Assembly: GCF_032854445.1 (NCBI RefSeq)
Contig: NW_027017953.1
Location: 994,501 to 1,058,500, forward strand
Direction: 5' to 3'
DNA from: Liolophura sinensis
Lineage: Eukaryota; Mollusca; Polyplacophora; Chitonida; Chitonidae
Length of the DNA: 64,000 bases
Part shown: positions 1-13,700 of the stretch, in pieces
How positions within the stretch are numbered: the first letter of the stretch is position 1
Layout: each line of letters begins with the position of its first letter
The notes under the pieces: model-generated
What the model was told of the DNA's origin: nothing
Databases searched by the model: none
Seen by the model: the letters and a program-made list of their open reading frames with translations, nothing else
Position numbers and translations under genes: made by a program

Positions 1-2160
1 TGAACAACCCATAATCATTCGTAGTTTAATAAATTAATTCTTCACAAACTGCAAGATATGCTGAAATTCTCTTGTTACATGTACATACCACAGATGCTAA
101 TACAGTCTGAACAACCCCCCAACACAATACATGCGCCTGTTCACAGGTTGTGTGAGGAAAACTGTCTTCTGTCTGCAGATTTCTACACTACTGCTTCCGC
201 TCTGTATCACTAATCCAGGCTCTTCACGATCACAACTGACACTTTTAAGAACTGATGCTCTTAACTATTGTGATATTCTGATTTGTTTCTTTTCACAGTT
301 TCATTATTTCAATTGTTACTGACCTTTTTTTTTTTTTTTTGAGGGTGATATTTGTTGTAACAAAGTGGCTCTCCTGACATAATCTTTTCACGAAATACAG
401 AAATGTTTATGAAAATAAATTTAGTTAAAATGAAACTAACTATGTTGTTATTACTCTTGTTTTTTTTTAACATTATATATTATTCACTACAGATACATTC
501 TTGAAAGCTGATGCCACTGTAAGATACTTATTCCAGGAACTACTGACTTCAGCATTGTTTCTCAAGATCATATGGCGTGATAGTTTATTTTTGCCGGGCA
601 GTGGGAAAAGGAGCAGCCATTGTCACCTCTCTGGAATTGTTGTTAGATTGAATCTAGTCGGGTGTTATGTAGGATGGTGTATTCACCTCTCTTGTGTGAC
701 AGTTTTACAGTGGTACTTCATGTCACACTTCTCACCATATGGGCTGGCTTTGTGCTTACAAACCCATCCTGAATATACCTGGCTGTGGACACACATGGAG
801 TAGCATTTTGTGCTGGAATGCCCAGGGCACAGATCCGCTGATGGGCTATGCAATCACCACTGGAAATAACAACTCCTGTGGACATAGTTATGACATAGCC
901 TTTCAGCTCACATGGAGGGAAGCCTTAGGTGACTGATTTGCCTCCAGTGGTGTTCTGGCCACAGCTGATGGACCCCTGAGTTCACAGGTTCTAACCCAGC
1001 CCTGGTTGGTTTGTTAACAGCTGTTAGTGAGGAGGATTGATGCTTACCTCACAAAGGCTAGCAGATCCAGTTTCTTCTGAACCTAAACTTTCCTGCTGCT
1101 GTACACCTAACATTTGCTTGGTTATAGTATGGAGCAGTAGTGAAGTAGATGATTGACTGGTAGGCGTATAGCAATGTCTATACTCACACCAATCCCTGTA
1201 ATTCTCAAAGCTGATAGTGAAGTGCTGAATGGAGTTTCTATGCTGGGAGATAAGTGCCCAGGCCCCAGGGTCTTGAAGCCATCTTGAGACTTGTTAGGCT
1301 TCAGAATAAGTCACCTCGCTAAATGTGTGACTTGTTTTAAAATTTTTTCTTTGATATCAATAACCTTATCTTCCACTTTTCTTACCAAACTGAAAATTAG
1401 CCTATAGATTGAAGTTTTAAGTTCCGTATTAGTTTAGACAACCACAAGTTTAGACTAAAGTCTGACTGATGAACTTTATGATGTTACTGGGTATTTAATG
1501 ATTGTAAAATCATGCAGTTTAAATACAGTAAAATCATTGTCTTGAGCTGCTAATCCTGTGCTAATCCTGCGCGTATCGTGCTCAACAGTCTTTCAAAGTT
1601 TATTTATGAACGCAAGCTTTCTCAGGTATCACCTTGCTGAAATGTAGCACGGGATGACGAGTAGGTTAGCATGGTGAGTCCAGCCTGGGAGAGGTCAAAA
1701 CTAGTGCCTGTGGGAAGGGGCGTCGCCTCCACTTAATTGTGCTGAATGTCCTGACAGCTGTACAAGAGAATTATTCATACACATGCTACGACACAAGTAA
1801 TATGAAAACAAGCAGATAGAAACTTTCAGCCTGCAGTATTGTGCTGGATACAGTGATCCCGGTGACTATGACAAATTGACCAAGATGTGGCCGCTGGACA
1901 GGCTGCTTACACAGTAAAACTGCTGACCTCCAGAGGCAAAGGTAAACTTCCATACCAAAATGCTTCGTGTCTCACTGAGAATTTGTTTGTGCATGTGCAG
2001 GTCTGACAGGCCTCTGTAACTGCATGTGTCAAACACATTGCCGCTGAAAGCTTTCCTGTTACCATGGCAACTGTTACATAACGCTCGCATGATCCCTTGC
2101 AAGCTGGTCAAGGCCTGATGATTAGTGCTGATGTTCCTGAATATTTCCACATGGATGCCC
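1..2160. other. No recognisable gene; AT-rich non-coding sequence
   Basis: I see short chance ORFs only, the longest about 100 codons, with no protein family resemblance and no convincing splice structure. A poly-T run lies near 326-341. No tRNA, rRNA or transposon protein is visible. It could contain the UTR or an intron of a gene lying outside the window. Confidence 0.5.
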
Positions 2161-2259
2161 GTTGGGGGTTTGTGTGTTGGTGGGTTGGGTGTTGGTGTGG
2201 TGAGGGGTGGGGGGTGGGGAGGGATGTGTGTGTTAGTGTGGTGTGGTGGGATGCACATG

Positions 2260-2665
2260 TGGTCAGGGTCCTTTGTCAAATACCTCCAAATGAATGGGAG
2301 TTAGGTGTGTGTGTGTGTGTTGGTGGGGGTCTGGGTGGGGGTCAACTGGGGCATGTCCATGGTGCTTGTCTGACTGAGGATGCACATGTGGCCAGGGTCC
2401 TCTGTCAAATACCTCCAAATGAATGAGAGTTAGGTGTGTGTGTGTGTTGGTGGGGGTCTGAGTGGGGGTCAACTGGGGCATGTCCATGGTGCTTGTCTGA
2501 CTGAGGATGCACCTGTGGCTAGGGTCTTTTGCCAAATACCTCAACACTGAATGGGAGTTGTGATGTGTTTGTGTTGGTGGGGTCTGGGTTGGGGTCAACT
2601 GGGGCATGTCCATGGTGCTTATCCGACTGTGGATGCACCTGTGGCTAGGGTCTCCTACCAAACAC
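2260..2665. repeat. Tandem array, about 127-bp unit, roughly 3 copies
   Basis: The block containing GTCAACTGGGGCATGTCCAT recurs at about 2341, 2467 and 2595. Each copy carries a GT-rich stretch (GTGTGTGTTGGTGGGG) followed by a conserved segment ending CCTCCAAATGAATG. The open frames on both strands here are by-products of the repeat. Confidence 0.85.
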
Positions 2666-3089
2666 CCCTATATTCCTGTATTAGGGCCACGGACATGTTA
2701 TTATAGCTGTGGAACTTGTCCATATTCATAAGCTGTATAACATCCCATAATAATGATGTCATGTTACATGGATGCATGTATCCCAGGAGGGATAAAACAT
2801 GCTGGTCATCCCTGCATGTGCCCGTAAACTAGCGTGATTGAGAAGGGCTTGCCTTATTGCTCTGAAAGCCAAATGTTAAACATTAAGTTGTGCTTTGCCT
2901 GCAGCTTTAATGTGCACAATTCTGAGAGTTATTTATGTCACACCTTACCCGATTTAAGACCATATTTACGTTAGTTGTGCGTGTGTTGATGGGAGGGAGG
3001 GGAGATTAGTTGCGGGTAGATCGAGGAGCATATCATTGAGGTGTTATATTTTCTTTTTCCCAGAACCAACCTACTTTCCATTTTGTCAC

Positions 3090-4600
3090 ATACTTGACAG
3101 TTATCAGACACCTGGCAGTTGTCATATACCTGACAGTTGTCACATACCTAACTGTTGTCACATACCTGACAGTTGTCATATACCTGACTGTTGTCACATA
3201 CTTGACAGTTGTCATTTATCTGACAATTGTCACATACCTGAGAGTTGTCACACCTGACAGTTGTCACATACCTAACTGTTGTCATATACCTGACATTTGT
3301 CACATACCTGACAGTGGTCACACACCTAACTGTTGTCATATACCTGACAGTTGTCACATACTTGACAGCTGTCATTTATCTGACAATTGTCACATACCTG
3401 ACAGTTGTCTTACCTCTGACAATGGTCACATACCTGACAGTTGTCATATACCTGACAGTTGTCACACAGCTGACATTGGTCACATACCTGACAGTGGTCA
3501 TATAGCTGACAGTTGTTATGTACCTGGCAGTTGTCATATACCTGACAGTTGTCTTACATCTTATAGTTGTCATACACCTGAGAGTTTTCACATACCTGAC
3601 AGTTTCTTATAGTTGTCACACACCTGACAGTTGCCATACACCCGACAGTTTTCACATACCTGACAGTGTCTTATAGTTGTCACACACCTGACAGTTGCCA
3701 TACACCCGACAGTTTTCACATACCTGACAGTGTCTTATAGTTGTCACACACCTGACAGTTGCCATACACCCGACAGTTTTCACATACCTGACAGTGTCTT
3801 ATAGTTGTCACACACCTGACAGTTGCCATACACCCGACAGTTTTCACATACCTGACAGTGTCTTATAGTTGTCACACAGCTGTCACATAAATTACAGTGG
3901 TCACATACCTGATAGTTGTCATACACCCGACAGTTTTCACATACCTGACAGTTTCTTATAGTTGTCACACACCTGACAGTTGCCATACACCCGACAGTTT
4001 TCACATACCTGACAGTGTCTTATAGTTGTCACACACCTGACAGTTGTCTTATACATTCACCACTCAATCATATATGCTTGAATACAGATTTACCAATCCT
4101 CTACACAAAGGTGCATTTGTCTGTGTGTTGTCATACAGGCAGCTGTCATAATGTGGCAATGGTCACATACCTGACAGTTTTCACATACCTGACAGTGTCT
4201 TATAGTTGTCACACACCTGACAGTTGTCATACACCCGACAGTTTTCACATACCTGACAGTGTCTTATAGTTGTCACACACCTGACAGTTGTCTTCCACAT
4301 TCACCACTCCATCATATATGCATGAACACAGATTTACCAATCCTCTACACGAAGGTGCATTTATCTGTGTGTTGTCATACAGGCAGGTGTCATAACGTGA
4401 CAATGGTCACGTGACAATATACCTGACAGTTTTCACATACCTGACAGTTGTCACACACCTGACAGTTTGTCATACACCTGACAGTTTTCACATACCTGAC
4501 ATTGTCACATACCTGACAGTTGTCATATACCTGACATTTGTCACATACCTGACAGTTGTCAGATAACTGAGAGTTTATATATAACTGATAGTTGTCTACA
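3090..4600. repeat. Satellite of 18-bp units with 64-bp and about 242-bp higher-order structure
   Basis: The basic unit is CACATACCTGACAGTTGT, repeated with single-base variants for 1.5 kb. From about 3,607 to 3,870 it is organised in near-identical 64-bp units that each contain a CTTATAGTTGTCACACACC segment. A segment at 4,048-4,155 (beginning CATTCACCACTC) recurs at 4,290-4,397, a larger duplication step of about 242 bp. Because 18 is divisible by 3, several frames stay open for long stretches; I do not regard these as genes. Confidence 0.92.
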
Positions 4601-4733
4601 GCCATGACTATGATCTAAGATTGGCTGGTGACATTGGCTAAACTGGCTTATGACATTGTCTAAGACTGTGGCTGATGACACTGCCTAAGACCATAATGAT
4701 AACACTGGCTTAGGCAGTGGCTGATGACAATTA

Positions 4734-4915
4734 TTAGTTATTTATTTATTTATTCGACTGGTGTTTTACACTGTACTCAACAATGTTTCACTTATACGAT
4801 GGCTGCCAGCATTATGGTGGAAGGACACAGAGCTTGGAGGAAACATCGCACGAACATCCAAAGATCACTGGCAGACCTTCCCGCTTACGGCCAGAGAGGG
4901 ACAATTCTTGAGACC
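4734..4915 (-). mobile_element. SINE copy (3' part and body), minus orientation
   Basis: Read on the minus strand the element ends in an A-rich tail of AATA repeats (TTATTTATTTATT on the plus strand) preceded by the conserved block seen on plus as GGTGTTTTACACTGTACTCA. The same block recurs near 21,600 and 39,860. The tRNA-like head seen in the 61.5-kb copy is absent or decayed here. The short open frame across it is not a gene. Confidence 0.75.
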
Positions 4916-4935
4916 ATTGTAGATGACACTGGCTG

Positions 4936-6852
4936 TTGACACTTGTCAAGTTCAGCAGAAGCTTCCAGTTGTGGTGAGCTAGATGAAGGACTGCTAGACG
5001 TGGCTTACTGACTAGCTTAGAATCAAAAAAGGCAGCCTGATATGCTGATGAGGAAACCAGAAACATAACACTTAAAGATGAGGAAATATGTTGAAAAAAA
5101 AAGAAGCAAATGGACACTTTAAACCAAACTGTCTTCTTTCTTTAATTTATTTTTCCTAGTATTAAATGTTGGACAATTACAATTTTTCTAAATATATGTA
5201 CCATCTTCAGATAAACAATGCATGTTTCTATGAAGATACTGCTGTACAGTGATCATTTTTCTACATGTACATACATTCTGGGTTTATCTACATAATTTAC
5301 ATCCTTTAAAAGTAAATGCTCATTATTAATGATGACAAGAAGTACCTCTCATGTTGGTCTTTGTAAATGCACCTTTTGAACTGGATTCAAAATTCCGTTA
5401 ACAACTATAAGTGATAACCCTCTCAGGTATTATACTTCAAACTTTCTACCTTTGATCTTGGAGCTTTTTGGACAAAATTCACCAAAGCACAATTAATATC
5501 AATCATATGTGTACCTTACATTAATGTTAACTCAGAATCAACACACCTTTTCTGCTTTAATATGGCAAATGTCCTGAGTTTTGTCTTATATATGCATGAC
5601 CAAGATGCAAATGAGAAAAGTTCAGGTCCTTATCGAATGACCACTGATTTAGACATTTTACAATTGATGAAGACATCTTACTGGTGATTTACATGTCACT
5701 GGTGATTTACACATCTTACCAGAGGAGGGCTTTGCTTTTGATGTTATTTGACTGCAATATGGTAACAAAAACAGTTTTTTTAATGATAAATACAGAACAT
5801 AGTTTCAATTTAATGGTGTTGAAATGAGGAAAATAAATAGATTATGTTTCTACTGATCAGGTTAATACACCTGTGTACATTTTAACTCAGACATGGGGAA
5901 GGTGCATGTATGCAGATAGACATTCATGATTCGTATGTCGAAAAGCTAAACTTTCACTACAAAATGCCTTTCTAAGATAAAACAAACCATGAATGAATCT
6001 TTCTATATAAAAAATGCCACAGATATCTATGACTATCTATTGCTACCATACCATCTGCCACATTTGGACTAAGTGTAAGGTATAAATGCTGCCTGTAAAA
6101 TTGTCCACACTCACTTCATGGGAATGTACTGAAGACTTGAACATGTGGGATGTCAAGGGATTTGTCTGTATTTTTATTTCAGATATGTACATGTCTTTTC
6201 TGGCCAATAAGACATTTCAGGATTAATAAAGAACTAACAAGATTAGAGCCCTGTGACTCGTTGCAGTATCACTTTTAACTTCTATCACTCACACTTAGTT
6301 TTGGCATTGGCTTTGACCAAGAGAAGAACAACTCATTACCACTGATATGTTTGTTGTAATCAGTTTTCATAGTCAAATGACTCCTCTAATTCTGACAGCA
6401 AGATTCCAGGTGACGAGTTTTATTTACCGGTAAATACGTCCCTACGCTATATGGACATGGGCCAGCTTTCACGAAGCGCTCTTTACATTACGTTCACTCA
6501 AATATCACACCAACCAATACAGTAGGCATTACATCGTCCTGGTAGTTGAAAGCTCAGAACGTTAAAAGTGCTTTGTGACACTGGGTGATGGGTCTTTGTC
6601 TGACTTTACCTCGTTTTCCAATGTGAGTTAAGCTTGTCAAAGTAATAATCAGGATCTTTGTCATCAGAATACAATATCAAGAAGACAGGAAATCTAAAAT
6701 AAAAAAAAGTTTTGTCTACAATAAATAAAGTTAATTAATAAATAAGGATAAAATACATTCTTTTGACTTAAATAGTTTTTCTATTGAGTTTGGATCATGT
6801 GTGCACAAGGGAGTGGAAGAGATGAGCTGACATTCTATGTATAAGGCCTGGG
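4936..6852. other. Non-coding sequence downstream of STIL
   Basis: No gene recognised. It lies downstream of the STIL stop codon on the minus strand and presumably includes its 3' UTR. A minus-strand AATAAA (TTTATT on plus) occurs at about 6,418-6,423, roughly 430 bp past the stop, and is the nearest plausible polyadenylation signal; this is inference. Confidence 0.4.
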
Positions 6853-7711
6853 TCACAGAAGTTTAGGTAACTGTTTTAATCGGCGTACATCAAGTATAGT
6901 ATCTATTTCTAGCTGACTTTTGCCAGCTAGTTCTGGGTCAAGTTCTCCAGCAGCACTGTTCTGTCTCTGAGTCTTCCCCTGTGGATCCCTGGGAGACTCT
7001 GGCACCTGAGGGGGCACCTGTTTACGAGCAGTGGAAGCAGTAGTTCGTTTGGAAGATGGCACAGGTGTCCTTTGTACAAGGCTTTCTTGCATTCTGTACT
7101 CTAGCAGTTTGTCTGGAGAGCCTAGGGTCTGATTGGCTGTTTCTCTGTACGAGTTCTTCCTCACAGAGCAACTGATCACATTAATATAGCTCTCGTAAAG
7201 CTCACTCTGTTGACTGTTTGGTGGGGCCTGACATGAAGGACTTGGGCTGAGCACACAGGGAGAGTTTGTCCTCATCACCTGGGCAGACTTTGGCCTCTTA
7301 CAGCTGCCCTGACCTTGTCCCTGCCGCAGCGAACCTGATGGGGAGGGGGCAGGGGAAGGTTTGCTGCTCTCACACTGTGACCCACTCAAAAGCCCATACT
7401 TCTGCATGTACTTTTTGGTGGCAAATGTCATGTCATTGGGTGACATGCCATACTGGGTAACATTAGGTGTCGTCTTGGCACCTGTCTGAAGCACCTGCTG
7501 GAGTAAGGCTGTCTTTCTTCCATTCTTTGCACCGTTCACACATGCGGCTGCCCGCAGCTTGGCCATCTGGGTCAGCTGTTCGTCTTTCAGGTACTTCATA
7601 GCCATGGCATTGATCTCCATGGAGGAGTCGCTATCAGAATCCAGGAACATGGACACATAGTTTATCTTGGGAATGAATGTCGTGTCCAAAGTACCCACAG
7701 AAGCCCCAAAC
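6853..7711 (-). CDS. STIL: STIL terminal coding exon (STAN motif, C-terminal motifs)
   Basis: Encodes about residues 1212-1497. The block [20 protein letters not shown] followed by [17 protein letters not shown] is the STAN motif that recruits SAS-6. About 40 residues later [15 protein letters not shown] is a second strongly conserved STIL block. The protein ends [14 protein letters not shown] then TGA (6,853-6,855), matching the conserved extreme C-terminus. The segment between is Ser/Pro-rich. I see no KEN tripeptide in it, unlike vertebrate STIL where a C-terminal KEN box promotes APC/C-dependent destruction. Confidence 0.93.
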
Positions 7712-10700
7712 CTGCATTGATAGATTAATAGACAGAATATGAATGAACATTGATCAATAAGCACATTTAAAGACATGAGGATATGAACATGTTTCAAATC
7801 ATCCAATAGCATATAACTTGAAAAAAAATGTCACTTTCTCAATCATAATGACCAAATTGTAGTCCAGGCTAGGAGATTCGCCGGTGATCCTTACATGTAA
7901 GAACGCAATAACACGGAATCTGGATGAGTACTTCTGGAGGTATAATATCAAGAACTGAAGCCAAGAGTGAGTTCTGCTTATATTAAATAGATGAAAGGTC
8001 AGTTGCAAGGACAAAGGTTTAATCAGACCCAATGGATCAGCCCACGAATCAAGATATGAAATCTAACTGTAACTTTGTGAAAGATGCAAACCTTTGTAAA
8101 CTATTATCTCCCAACATTCATATTTGAGGGCTTCCTAGCCAAGATAAAATCACTAACTTTACAAACGAAAGTACATGAAGAGTTTACAGTGATACCATGG
8201 CATACATGGTGGTGACTGTGCCCTCTGACCAATTTTGGTAAATTTTGGTACTTAGTATATTGAGATTTACTGGAAGACGTGCTTCTGTCTTGTGCTCCTG
8301 ACCTGAGTAAGGAGTTGAGTTTGTCCGCATCCTGTGTGATACCCAGGAGCTTGGTCGGTGAGGGCGGAGCAGTCTGACTGAGGCTGTGAGAACCCGAGTC
8401 CTCCTGTATGCTGAATGAGGAGTGTCCCTGATCCTTATGGTAATCCTCACATTCCTCATCTGGCTGTAGGGTATCCTCTTCCTCCTCACCACTGTTCTGC
8501 TGTAACAGCTTCTGAATGTTTACCTGAGGCAGGTGTACAAAAAATGTAGTCTTAACAAGTACAGTAAGATATATACATATGTGCAATGTAAGATCAACAT
8601 AAACTTCTTTTTTTATGCAGTAATCCAAAGATAAGTGAAGGAAGAAACTGTGTAAAGCTTTGGTGAAACATGGCACATTACTGCTTTTCTACTTCAAGCA
8701 GGACAAACTCCAGAGAAGAACATTACTCTTCACAAGGCAACTGATAAACTTCCTGTAACAAACCTACAGGTACAGCGAAATATGGGGGTATCACAGAAGC
8801 TCACAACAATCTACATTCAGTGAGGTGCACCTGTTTAGGAAAGCAGCAATAAGACTGTGGGTGATATACTCAACTTGATTTCCATGGGTAGAAATGAACT
8901 GACAAATATTTCTATGAGGCTGTAGATGCTGTTGTGTTGTACTGATGTTTAGAAAAGACTCACTGTTGTGTTGTACTGAGGTGGAGAGATAACTCAATGT
9001 TTTGTTGTACTGAGGTGGAGAGAGAACTTACTGTTGTGTTATACTGATGTGTAGAGAGTACTCACTGTTCTGTTGTACTGAGGTGGATAGAGGACTCACT
9101 GTGATGTACTGAGGTGGAGTGAGGACTCACTGTTGTGATGTACTGAGGTGGAGCAAGGACTCACTGTTGTGATGTACTGAGGTGGAGTGAGGACTCACTG
9201 TTGTGATGTAGTGAGGTGGAGCGAGGACTCACTATTGTGATGTACTGAGGTGGAGCATGGACTCACTTTTGTCATGTACTGAGGTGGAGTGAGGACACTG
9301 TTGTGATGTACTGAGGTGAAGCGAGGACTCACTGTTGTGATGTACTAAGGTGGATTGAGGACTCATTGTTGAGATGTACTGAGGTGGAGAGATAACTCAC
9401 TGTTGTGTTGTACTGAGGTGGAGTGAGGACTCACTGTTGTGATATACTGAGGTGGATAGAGGACTCACTGATGTGATGTACTGAGATGGACTTAGGACTC
9501 ACTGTTGTGATGTACTGAGATGGATAGAGAACTCACTGTTGTGATGTACTGAGGTGGAGTGAGGACTCACCATGAGCTGGTTATAATACTCCTGCTGTTC
9601 CTGTTCGGACCGCTCTTCTACTGGTTCACCAGCCTCAATCTGCTGATGTGACACCACGTAATTAATAGTGAATTACACTACTGGAAAAAATTACGACTGA
9701 TACACGATTTCCATACTGCCAACAATACATCTGCTGCCAACAGCAAAACTGCCCGGTTACACTAGTGTAGATAATTACGGCTGAAACACAATGTCCCATA
9801 CTGCCAACAATACATCTGCTGCCAACAGCAAAACTGCCCAATTACACTAGTGGAGACAATTACGACTGAAAACCGATGTCACATACTGCCAACAATACAT
9901 CTACTCATCTGTCGACGACAGCAATATTTCCCATTTACACTAGTGGAGATAATTACGACGGATACATGATGTCACATTACATTAGTTACAAAGTGTCCTG
10001 GTCACATACTTCCTTAACCAATGACCAGTGACACACAAGTCTACTTCTACAGCAGCCCACATCATGACAAATTCAACTGTCCATCATGTTCTTTGCACAG
10101 CAGATAATAACCACAAAAGAACTAAACACAAACCCTGATGGTATACTGGTATGTATACTGTCAATCCCCAAGTTATCAATTAAGACGTCAGACTTACCTC
10201 TCCTGTGCCGTCCACCATACTGGCACTGATCGGACTTTCTGAAAGGTCAGCCCTAGATTCCCGCGACCTGCAACATTTAAACTGGAAGATAAAATATTTG
10301 TAGCAAAAACAATAATTCCAACATCTCATTTTGTTTCTAAACTAATGTGGCTTTAATCTAGGTGCACTGGGTGGCGCAAATGACATATGTACTATGTATA
10401 TATACTTCACCATAATGAATGCTCCTTGCAGTTGCCACTTACTCACCCTGACAATGACTATAGTTATAGTTCGAAAGCTTGGTAGATAAAGTGTACATAA
10501 TGTACAAAATTATACTAGTCGCGTTATTCATTTGCAAGATTAACATTTGAATGGCTGGTTTATTTTACTTAGAAGGCCTAAAAATTTATTATAAAGACTT
10601 GGGCATATACAACAAGATAGGCTGTAAGAGAGCTCACTGGTACAGAACAAACCAATAACAGATAAGACAAGAGATTCATATTTCACCATCCTAGAAGTCA

Positions 10701-13700
10701 AAACACTTTATACAGGCATCTGTAACAAGTATATCAAGGGGAGGTAATCAGTACCTGGTGGGAGATGAGTGATAGCTGGGCAGGTCTACAATCATGTCAG
10801 ACTGGATGCTGTCGTCTGTTTTCTCCAGGCCAACGTTGTTCATCATAGTGGTCAGGTCAGCTGACATCAGGACATCGCCCGAGTCAAACCTTGCTGTGCT
10901 GTTCAGCTGCGGAGGACCCCGATGTCGCACCTCTGCTGGTGTTGTGGCTCCACTTTTTGATGGTGGTGTATCAGTGGCTTGTTTGACAGGGGACATAACT
11001 CTGTTCAGCAGGCTGGTCTGTATACCTGTAGATTCGTGCTCTGTGAGGACTGCCTCATTGCCTCTTGACTCACACAGGCTGGTGTTAATGGCCACTGAAC
11101 AGCTCTGAGATGATGACTTGGGTGATGCAGAAGAGGACTTGGGAGACTGGCCCTTAAGCAGCTCCTGTATCTGAGCTTGCATCAGTTTGAGCTGTGAGTC
11201 TTGCTGTAACAACAGCTGGTAGACCTCAGCAGGGACGCTGTTAAAACTAGGGCTGTTTGTCAGGCTGGACAGCGTCAGAGCTGTAGGGTTGGCTGCGAGG
11301 GTGGATTTAGGGCTGGTGGACTCGCCCTTACTGGTGGGGCGATCCGGGGTGACACTAAGACCACTGTCCTGGCTTGACCGACAACTGTTGTCCGTCAGAT
11401 TGGCCTGGTCAGTCACATGGAGACTGGGACCTGGGGCACTGGGCGTCACCAACGACGGTGCTGCTACAGTGTTACTGCTCACAGGTGCCTGATGTACATA
11501 TACCAGCTGTGGAATACTGGAATTGCCCTGGTTGTGTACTGTGCTGCCAGAATCAACAGTGTTACCGGGCTGTACTCTATGGCCACTATTTCCAGGAAGG
11601 CCTGCTGTGCTATAATGAACTGTCCTATTGCTTTGATGCACTGCAGTTCCATCTTGTACTGTTCTATCCAGATGACGAGCAGTGGCATTTACTGAGCTAA
11701 CTGGGTAGCCCACATTACTCTGTTGTACAGCACTGCCAGCCCCTGGGCATGTCGTACCACTGCTCACCTGCAGGGGTACTGTGCTGTGTGTACTTTGTAC
11801 TTGAGTCGGGTGGGGTCCAGGTAACTGAAGGCGATTGGGCTGGGAGGTGTAGTTCTCATACTGCTGAGCTGAGCCTGGTGTACTCTGTACCTGAGCTGGG
11901 TGGGTGGGTATAGACAACCGAGGGCAGTACAGCTGGGGGGTAGGGGCTGGTGATACATTGTAATTCTCATACTGCTGGGCAGGCTGGAAGTGCACAGCTC
12001 TAGCTGGGCGCATCTGTACTGGCTGTGCTGGGACATGCGAGGGGTGTGGAGGGTAGCTGGGTTGTTGGGGGTAGAAGGTAGGGTGAGCGGCTTGATGACA
12101 ATTCTGTCTGTACGCCTGAGCGGTAGGTTGAGCTGACTGTACTACAGGCCTATAGGAAACGCCCTGGGGATGGGTAGGGTTGGGCTGGTCCCACGACTGG
12201 GGAGCTGGGTGATGGGGAACAGTCAGGGGTCCTATGGTGTAAGATCTGGCTGACCAAGGTCTACACTGCCTCAGTATAGGTTGTCTGACTACAGAAGGTA
12301 CAGAAGTGACTGGTGGAGCATGGGTATGACTTTGATGATGTTCTGCTGAGGAGTGGTGTCCTGGCTGAGCAGCCCTCAGGTATCCAACACTAGAGTTATT
12401 TGTCACCGGGCAATGCTGTGGCCGTTGAGTAGGGCCGTAAGACCTAGGGTTATACGCCTGGGCAAAATGGGCAGGGCGTGGGGGCAGAGGAAGCCGTCGC
12501 CCTGACCCTGGCTGTAATACACCCCTCCCTTGCCCACTGGGTGTTGCTCCTCTTGGATGAGGTTTAGTAAATCTGTCAGTATAACACAGCTGAGCATCTG
12601 TAATTGCAAAGTTAGGGCGAGGGTTGTGGAGGTTAGGCATACTTCCACAACGTGACATGCCTGCTCTCCTGCTCCCAGCTGCTGTAGTGTCCACAGGAAG
12701 ACTGTGTGGAGGTCCCTGGTCATTGGGGCCAGCCAAACCAGGCCTCGCCCTGTTCACCCAACTCTTGTCACTGTCATGAAACATCAACGACACTTCTGGA
12801 ACCATGGTGTCAATAATGGGCATCTGAGAAAAAAAGCAGAAGTTGTTAAGACAAAACTACAGTTTGCCTTTCAGTAGCGCTTACTTTTCTCCAACCTGCT
12901 CCAAATCATTGTAAAGTTTACTTGTTAAGTTTTCTTTTTCATAAACTTCCTATACACCTTTGGTCGTACACTAAACAACCAGGTGGCAAAAATCTTTTAA
13001 TCAATTTGTTTCAAGGATATTTATTTAAGTCAGTCGTCAGTGAAAAACAATGGAAGGAAGTAAGGAAATATCCCAGACGCACCTGTGTGGGGTGTGGGGA
13101 GGGCATTGCCCTGGGGGTAATATCTTCCATAGATAACACAAATGCATTTTCACTTGTAGGTGCGTCTTTTTCAGCTTTCCTTGACCTGAAAATGATATGA
13201 GGATAAGACTGATGGGTTACTTGAAATTTCTAACTACGATAAAGCCCACTGTTGTTGCAGCTACAGGTTAATGAGCTTTTTCTATTAAGTTCACCAAGTA
13301 TAACATTTAGCTGACTGTCACATTCGCAGATGATGTCAAACCATCTACACTTAAAAGCCATTTCAAACTGGGCATAGTATATTATAATCAACTTAAGATA
13401 CTGCCACGGCCTGGGTTTGGTCTTCGATCAACCTGTACTCACAGCTCTTGTTTGACAGCCTCTTGTGCAGCAGTAAATGGGTCTATCTTAGGTCCATTAG
13501 TAACTTGTGACGTGTCAAATTCTGTAAACTTCACTTCTCCATTGTATCCAAACTGAAAAAGACAACGAGCAGAGTGAATCAAATCCTACCGATATATCTT
13601 AGATATACATGTATTATATGTTTTAATATTTTATGCAACTAGTCTGGGTACTTTGGTTTCCACAATCCATAAAGCGTCGTTGTATAAGCGAAATATTCTT

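Noticed and set aside
3033-4269. Overlapping 60-170-codon frames on both strands rich in His, Cys, Thr and Val
   Set aside because: They coincide with the 18-bp satellite; period divisible by three explains the openness.
4724-4939. A 71-codon ORF
   Set aside because: It overlaps a SINE copy and carries the SINE body in translation.
8104-8251. Extending the STIL exon to later donors such as GTAAAG near 8,156 or GTAAAC near 8,188
   Set aside because: Those donors leave the wrong phase for the conserved terminal exon; the 8,252 donor keeps phase, though its consensus is weak.
10794-11700. Plus-strand ORFs opposite STIL
   Set aside because: Shadows of the large STIL exon, which has strong family support on the minus strand.
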